From Nitrososphaerota archaeon (GTDB lineage: Archaea > Thermoproteota > Nitrososphaeria > Nitrososphaerales > Nitrosopumilaceae), in NCBI GenBank assembly GCA_002698885.1, contig PAAH01000015.1, positions 13,073-25,815 of the forward strand: 12,743 nucleotides of DNA, written 5' to 3'. Positions 12,534 to 12,743 of this stretch are shown in pieces. How positions within the stretch are numbered: the stretch's first letter is position 1; each line of letters opens with the position of its first letter. A program made the translations under genes and the position numbers. The notes below the pieces were generated by a model. That model was not told the origin of the DNA and did no database searches. It saw only the letters and a list, made by a program, of their open reading frames with translations.

Positions 12534-12743
12534 TTGTCAGAAATTAAAAATGATGAAGCTGCTGGTGCAGAAAAAGCAGTTGTTGAAGAGGTAGTTGATG
12601 AACTTCCTGAAGAATCACCTGAAGTTGAATCTGATGAAGATATCAAGGCTGATGCTAGTTTAGTAAAAGCTATTGATACATACAGAAAGATCAAAGAAAT
12701 AGACAAGGAATTAACTGAAAAAGAACAAGCAACTCTAGATGAA
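12534..12743 (+). CDS. Very acidic protein, 5' part only (truncated by window end)
   Basis: Open to the window edge, 70 codons seen. From TTG at 12534 it reads (M)SEIKNDEAAGAEKAVVEE...; 24 of 70 residues are Asp or Glu, with a Pro/Glu stretch (LPEESPEVESDED) followed from about residue 42 by a heptad-like charged helix (SLVKAIDTYRKIKEIDKELT) suggestive of a coiled coil. No cysteine, signal peptide or known domain in the visible part. An in-frame ATG at 12495 is possible, but it would place the palindromic TATA inside the gene, whereas TTG has a spacing of about 26 nt. Function unknown; the rest of the gene lies outside the window. Confidence 0.65.
   Translation, partial: MSEIKNDEAAGAEKAVVEEVVDELPEESPEVESDEDIKADASLVKAIDTYRKIKEIDKELTEKEQATLDE

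Noticed and set aside
12521..12706. Minus-strand Ser/Thr-rich frame at the right edge
   Set aside because: It mirrors the acidic plus-strand gene (GAA/GAT codons read backwards as Ser/Phe/Ile) and has no promoter.

Overview
The window is compact, AT-rich archaeal DNA, almost certainly from an ammonia-oxidising thaumarchaeon (Nitrososphaerota) close to Nitrosopumilus. The evidence is archaeal ribosomal proteins eS26 and eS25, an archaeal-type ThrRS with its own editing domain, a CDP-alcohol phosphatidyltransferase of the archaetidylinositol-phosphate type, two members of a lineage-specific family (DUF6659-like), and TATA boxes sitting about 22-31 nt upstream of many start codons, which is the leaderless-transcript pattern of this group. 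I see no tRNA, rRNA, CRISPR, insertion sequence, phage or integration signature. No gene-free stretch exceeds about 100 bases.

Layout. 44-2266 (all minus): NAD kinase fused to a winged helix, a PIN-like DUF5615 protein, a DUF6659-like protein and a Trp-rich conserved orphan. 2358-4920 (plus): a stand-alone Rieske ferredoxin, NH3-dependent NAD synthetase (nadE) and cysteinyl-tRNA synthetase (cysS). 4917-5962 (minus): a PfkB sugar/nucleoside kinase preceded by a 51-residue zinc-ribbon gene. 6014-6301 (plus): eS26. 6298-10515 (minus): a CDP-alcohol phosphatidyltransferase, an agmatinase-family ureohydrolase, thrS, and three small lineage-specific genes, the last two overlapping by 8 nt. 10600-10998 (plus): the second DUF6659-like gene. 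11026-11109 (minus): a possible 27-residue basic microprotein. 11186-11509 (plus): a small exported or anchored protein. 11516-11728 (minus): a zinc-binding small protein. 11813-12115 (plus): eS25. 12094-12483 (minus): a TM1367-like cyclophilin-fold protein. 12534-end (plus): a truncated, very acidic protein.

The window is mainly housekeeping: NAD(P) cofactor synthesis (NadE makes NAD, NadK phosphorylates it), translation (CysRS, ThrRS, eS25, eS26), membrane lipid head-group synthesis and ureohydrolase/polyamine metabolism. Among these sit many small, lineage-restricted, often Cys-rich proteins of unknown role. The more unusual points are the NADK-winged-helix fusion with an altered GGDG motif, two divergent gene pairs that each appear to share one near-palindromic TATA element in a roughly 50-nt gap, repeated tail-to-tail overlaps, and several small genes with non-ATG starts. 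I found no convincing undescribed multi-gene system such as a defence island or biosynthetic cluster.
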